Positions 5,922-8,204 of a DNA stretch of 8,204 bases are shown here, piece by piece (positions within the stretch are counted from its first letter, which is position 1; every line of letters begins with the position of its first letter). The stretch covers positions 1 through 8,204 of the forward strand of contig JALZUV010000005.1 of assembly GCA_023301245.1 (NCBI GenBank). Reading direction: 5' to 3'. The notes under the pieces are model-generated. The model was not told the origin of the DNA. It saw nothing but the letters and a program-made list of their open reading frames with translations, and did not search any database. A program made the translations under genes and the position numbers. The DNA comes from Rickettsiales bacterium. Lineage in GTDB: Bacteria > Pseudomonadota > Alphaproteobacteria > Rickettsiales > JALZUV01.

Positions 5922-7245
5922 GATTTTTACCGATAGAGATGGCTTTTTTCCAGCCACGTATCGACCATATTGCACTATAGAGCGATATTAGTTTTTCGAG
6001 GAATATATTTAAGCATAGGTTGCGTAAAAATAGTCCAAAACTCATTGCTACCACCATTCCCATTAGGCCGTAATAGTGGCTTAAGGTTAGTAATAGAAAT
6101 AGCGTTACTACGGTTTCTAAAACACTAATCCGTAAGGTTGTTTTTTCATGACCTAGTAGCATGTAAAAATGGGTAGTTGGGCCAGATGAGCTGTTAATTA
6201 GGTAGCCCAGCGATAAAATTACCATCGGAATATAAGCGCCTACATATACATCCCCCACTATAAAGTTTAGTAAAATTTCGCCACCAAAGGCGAGGGTAAG
6301 AAATAGAATAAAAGAAGGAATAAATACTAACCAGCAGCCAATGACTAAAAGCTTCTGCAATGTCTCCGCTTCAAGGTTTCTATCAACTTTCGAAAGCTTA
6401 GGGGCGATAACAAATGATGCGCACCACTGAATGACCCCAAGCAATGAAGCAAACCGAATTGCGGCCTCAAGCAAAGCAGTGCCTGCTACTCCAATTAAGA
6501 ATGGTGATAGAATAACGGGGAAGCGAATATTCAAATTATTAAAAGCAATCGTCCCAAATAAGCGGCGAGCCAATTGTTTGTAATTCTGTTGTTGTTCACG
6601 CGTTAAACTTTCACGATGCTTGCCATAATTTCGACGGGTAAGAATAAAATAAATGATGGCGATAATTAGTGCGATAATAGTTTGCGCGATGATAAGACTA
6701 TCAATGGTTAGATATTCAAAAAACGACATGACTAGTGCGGAAGCTAGTACAGAAAATGGCAGGAGTAATGACTCTAATGCATGAGCAGAAATTTGTTTTT
6801 CTAGCGTTAACATAGCTGCAGAATAAAAACCAAAAAGCAAATAAGCATAGCTGCCAATAAGCGCAATATATAAAGTGGTAAGAGAGATAAAACGAATGGA
6901 GTCTTGCCAGATGAAAATTCCTACGGCGACGGCGATATAAAGTAGCGTATTGATAAGAAGCGATTGCTTGACGCCATATTCTAAATAGCTTTTAGCATGG
7001 CCGTAATTATGTTGGGCAACTTGCGCGCCACCTTCTCGTAAAAATGCCATTTCATAGCCAATTGGCCCAAGCGCACGGTTTAAAATCCACGCACTATTGA
7101 TAACGCTATAAACACCAACAGCTTCTAATGGCAGCAGGCGCACTAAGATGACAAACCAAAGTAGCTGTAGTGCAATACCACCCACACGCATAAATATGAC
7201 CAAAGACATTGATTTGATTATCGAATGTAGCATAACTGTTATCAT
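5911..7245 (-). CDS. wzx: Polysaccharide flippase, Wzx-type (MOP superfamily)
   Basis: This 444-residue polytopic membrane protein has about 12-14 hydrophobic segments and should move lipid-linked repeat units from the cytoplasmic to the periplasmic face. Family-like features are the N-terminal FVILVRLLPLEAVGVYSVIN (31-50) after TM1, a hydrophilic cytoplasmic loop near the middle (about 203-228, rich in Arg, Lys and Gln), FVIAPKLSKVDRNLEAE (278-294), and GPTTHFYMLLGHEKTTLRIS (355-374), which corresponds to the 'G....n..Gh.k' block common in Wzx. Length is usual for the family. It opens the minus-strand unit wzx-wzy-VpsJ-like and its stop overlaps the wzy start by 11 bp. The start is uncertain: ATGs at 7245, 7233 and 7209 are in frame and none has a good Shine-Dalgarno sequence; I kept the first. 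Low GC is normal for wzx. Substrate specificity cannot be read from sequence. Confidence 0.88.
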   Translation of the reverse strand: MITVMLHSIIKSMSLVIFMRVGGIALQLLWFVILVRLLPLEAVGVYSVINSAWILNRALGPIGYEMAFLREGGAQVAQHNYGHAKSYLEYGVKQSLLINTLLYIAVAVGIFIWQDSIRFISLTTLYIALIGSYAYLLFGFYSAAMLTLEKQISAHALESLLLPFSVLASALVMSFFEYLTIDSLIIAQTIIALIIAIIYFILTRRNYGKHRESLTREQQQNYKQLARRLFGTIAFNNLNIRFPVILSPFLIGVAGTALLEAAIRFASLLGVIQWCASFVIAPKLSKVDRNLEAETLQKLLVIGCWLVFIPSFILFLTLAFGGEILLNFIVGDVYVGAYIPMVILSLGYLINSSSGPTTHFYMLLGHEKTTLRISVLETVVTLFLLLTLSHYYGLMGMVVAMSFGLFLRNLCLNIFLEKLISLYSAIWSIRGWKKAISIGKNHAE

Positions 7246-7256
7246 GCGTTATAATG

Positions 7257-7286
7257 TTGCAAAACTCACGCGCCATTTTATATATG
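7257..7286 (+). promoter_or_regulatory. Candidate promoter for the FkbM methyltransferase gene
   Basis: TTGCAA (7257-7262), an 18-nt spacer and TATATG (7281-7286) each match the sigma-70 consensus at 4 of 6 positions. Transcription would start near 7293, about 25 nt before the ATG. An alternative is the exact TATAAT at 7250-7255, which lacks a recognisable -35. The proposed -10 lies in the inverted repeat at 7270-7290. Confidence 0.3.
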
Positions 7287-7290
7287 GCGC
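7270..7290. repeat. Perfect 7-bp-arm inverted repeat between wzx and the FkbM gene
   Basis: GCGCCAT (7270-7276) and ATGGCGC (7284-7290) are perfect inverted arms around a 7-nt AT-only centre. The repeat sits in the 72-bp gap between divergent genes and its centre offers -10-like sequence on both strands: TATATG at 7281-7286 on plus and TATAAA at 7282-7277 on minus. It may be an operator that controls both units, or a leader hairpin. There is no T-tract to make it a terminator. Confidence 0.5.
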
Positions 7291-7317
7291 TATTCACTAG
7301 TAAGGTCGCTACATTTT

Positions 7318-8204
7318 ATGGCAACAACTCTACACATTAAAAATGGTAAGACCGTTGATGGCACGCTTAATGAGCAAATAGCCATGAAGCTGCTTTGGCT
7401 GGTTTCCTTCTTTTTTATCGCACTAAAATACCGTGGTTTTTGGCGTATATGTCGGCCAGTATTAAAGGTTTTTGCGGTGAAAGAACGGCAGTGGATGGTG
7501 TTAAAATCAGGTCTGATATTTAGTGTGGATGTGGGAGATTCTTATTGGAATAGACTTATCTCCCCACAGTTTGAGTATGAACCCGAATTGCACTATATTC
7601 TCAATCGGTTGAAGGGTGAGGATTTCACCTTTATCGATTGCGGGGCGAATATGGGCTATTGGAGCTGTTTTGCTGCCAGCCAAAAATATGGACAAAAACC
7701 TACGATAGCAGTGGAGCCGCTAGAAGAGAATTTTGAATTAGTAAAATTGCATGCTCAAGCTAACGGTCTTAAAATTAATCAAAACCATAAAGCTATCTGG
7801 GGGAGGGTAGGTGAAACATTGCCGCTTTATAAACCTGCTGGCCATGCGAGTGTTTCGTTATTGTCGCGCAGTAAATCTGCCGCAAGCCCGCAAGAAATAG
7901 TAACCACCACCAGCTTAGATGAATTGATAAAAGATATCCCAAATAATCGGCAAAACTTTCTGCTAAAATTAGATGTTGAGGGGGTGGAAATTGAAGCCCT
8001 TCAAGGTGGCGTTGAATTTCTAAAAACTAACCCTGTCATTTTCTATGAAGATCACGCGGAAGATGCCAGCTCAAAAGTAACCGACTATATGTTGAACGAG
8101 CTGGGATATATTGTGCATTTGGTGACCGAAAGCAAAAAACTCGTGCCGATTAAAACAGCACAAGAGGCGACAGATTTAAAAGTGAATCTAATTCGTGGCT
8201 ATAA
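7318..8204 (+). CDS. FkbM-family SAM-dependent methyltransferase, 3' end outside the window
   Basis: From the ATG at 7318 a continuous frame of 295 codons runs to the right edge. The Rossmann-type methyltransferase core is clear: motif I FIDCGANMGYWS (105-116), motif II AVEPLEENFELVKLHAQANG (131-150), then the FkbM signature LLKLDVEGVEIEALQGG (215-231) followed by PVIFYED (239-245). These bind S-adenosylmethionine; FkbM proteins usually O-methylate hydroxyls on sugars or small molecules. In this locus a sugar of the polysaccharide or its lipid-linked intermediate is the inferred acceptor. The first 60 residues include a hydrophobic stretch (about 24-37) that may associate with the membrane. 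Most of the fold is present, so little is likely to be missing. The ribosome site is weak (TAAGG at 7301-7305, 12 nt before ATG); an in-frame ATG at 7384 has no better one. The gene is divergent from wzx. Confidence 0.9.
   Translation, partial: MATTLHIKNGKTVDGTLNEQIAMKLLWLVSFFFIALKYRGFWRICRPVLKVFAVKERQWMVLKSGLIFSVDVGDSYWNRLISPQFEYEPELHYILNRLKGEDFTFIDCGANMGYWSCFAASQKYGQKPTIAVEPLEENFELVKLHAQANGLKINQNHKAIWGRVGETLPLYKPAGHASVSLLSRSKSAASPQEIVTTTSLDELIKDIPNNRQNFLLKLDVEGVEIEALQGGVEFLKTNPVIFYEDHAEDASSKVTDYMLNELGYIVHLVTESKKLVPIKTAQEATDLKVNLIRGY

Noticed and set aside
5922..5975. Longer start for wzy at the ATG at 5975
   Set aside because: No ribosome site, a 65-bp overlap with wzx, and the extra 18 residues are polar and unlike a Wzy N-terminus; the ATG at 5921 gives a compact 11-bp overlap.
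7106..7297. A 63-residue minus-strand frame overlapping the wzx start
   Set aside because: Cys-rich, unrecognisable sequence out of frame with wzx and spanning the promoter gap; a shadow of the flippase gene.
7507..7695. A 62-residue minus-strand frame inside the FkbM gene
   Set aside because: Antisense to the clear SAM-binding motif region of the methyltransferase, with no features of its own.
1..8204. tRNA/rRNA genes, CRISPR arrays, insertion sequences, transposases or att sites
   Set aside because: No cloverleaf-like sequence, spaced repeats, terminal inverted repeats or transposase-like translation was seen; nearly all the window is accounted for by polysaccharide genes.

Overview
The window is part of a surface-polysaccharide (capsule or exopolysaccharide) locus of the Wzx/Wzy-dependent type, from a Gram-negative bacterium. 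The Gram-negative assignment rests on an outer-membrane Wza-type lipoprotein and an inner-membrane Wzz/Wzc-type co-polymerase. Base composition is moderate to low in GC. The gene set (bi-domain oxidoreductase, VpsJ-like protein, Wza/Wzc pair, FkbM methyltransferase) fits a proteobacterium, but I cannot name a genus.

Layout, left to right. (1) 1-227, minus strand: the first 75 codons of a bi-domain sugar/alcohol oxidoreductase that runs off the left edge. (2) 228-446: a 219-bp divergent promoter region with small inverted repeats. (3) 447-3652, plus strand: a two-gene unit, wza (export lipoprotein) and a wzc-like co-polymerase, 2 nt apart. (4) 3623-7245, minus strand: a tightly overlapping three-gene unit transcribed as wzx (flippase), wzy (polymerase), then a VpsJ-like predicted alpha/alpha-toroid protein. 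Its last gene meets the end of wzc tail to tail with a 30-bp overlap. (5) 7246-7317: a second short divergent promoter region containing a perfect 7-bp-arm inverted repeat. (6) 7318-8204, plus strand: an FkbM-family methyltransferase that runs off the right edge. The two edge genes lack one end in this window but are clear from translation. There is no gene-free stretch longer than 219 bp.

How the genes work together (established for the pathway, inferred for this locus): lipid-linked repeat units are flipped by Wzx and polymerised in the periplasm by Wzy under the Wzc-like co-polymerase, and the chain leaves through Wza. The oxidoreductase, the VpsJ-like protein and the FkbM methyltransferase would prepare or decorate the sugars. 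No glycosyltransferase or initiating phospho-glycosyltransferase lies in the window, so the locus must continue outside it.

The most notable observations are the degenerate BY-kinase-like domain of the Wzc-like protein (glycines of Walker A lost, second Asp of Walker A' replaced, no C-terminal tyrosine cluster), the uncharacterised VpsJ-like protein coupled to wzy, and similar sequence elements in both divergent promoter regions.
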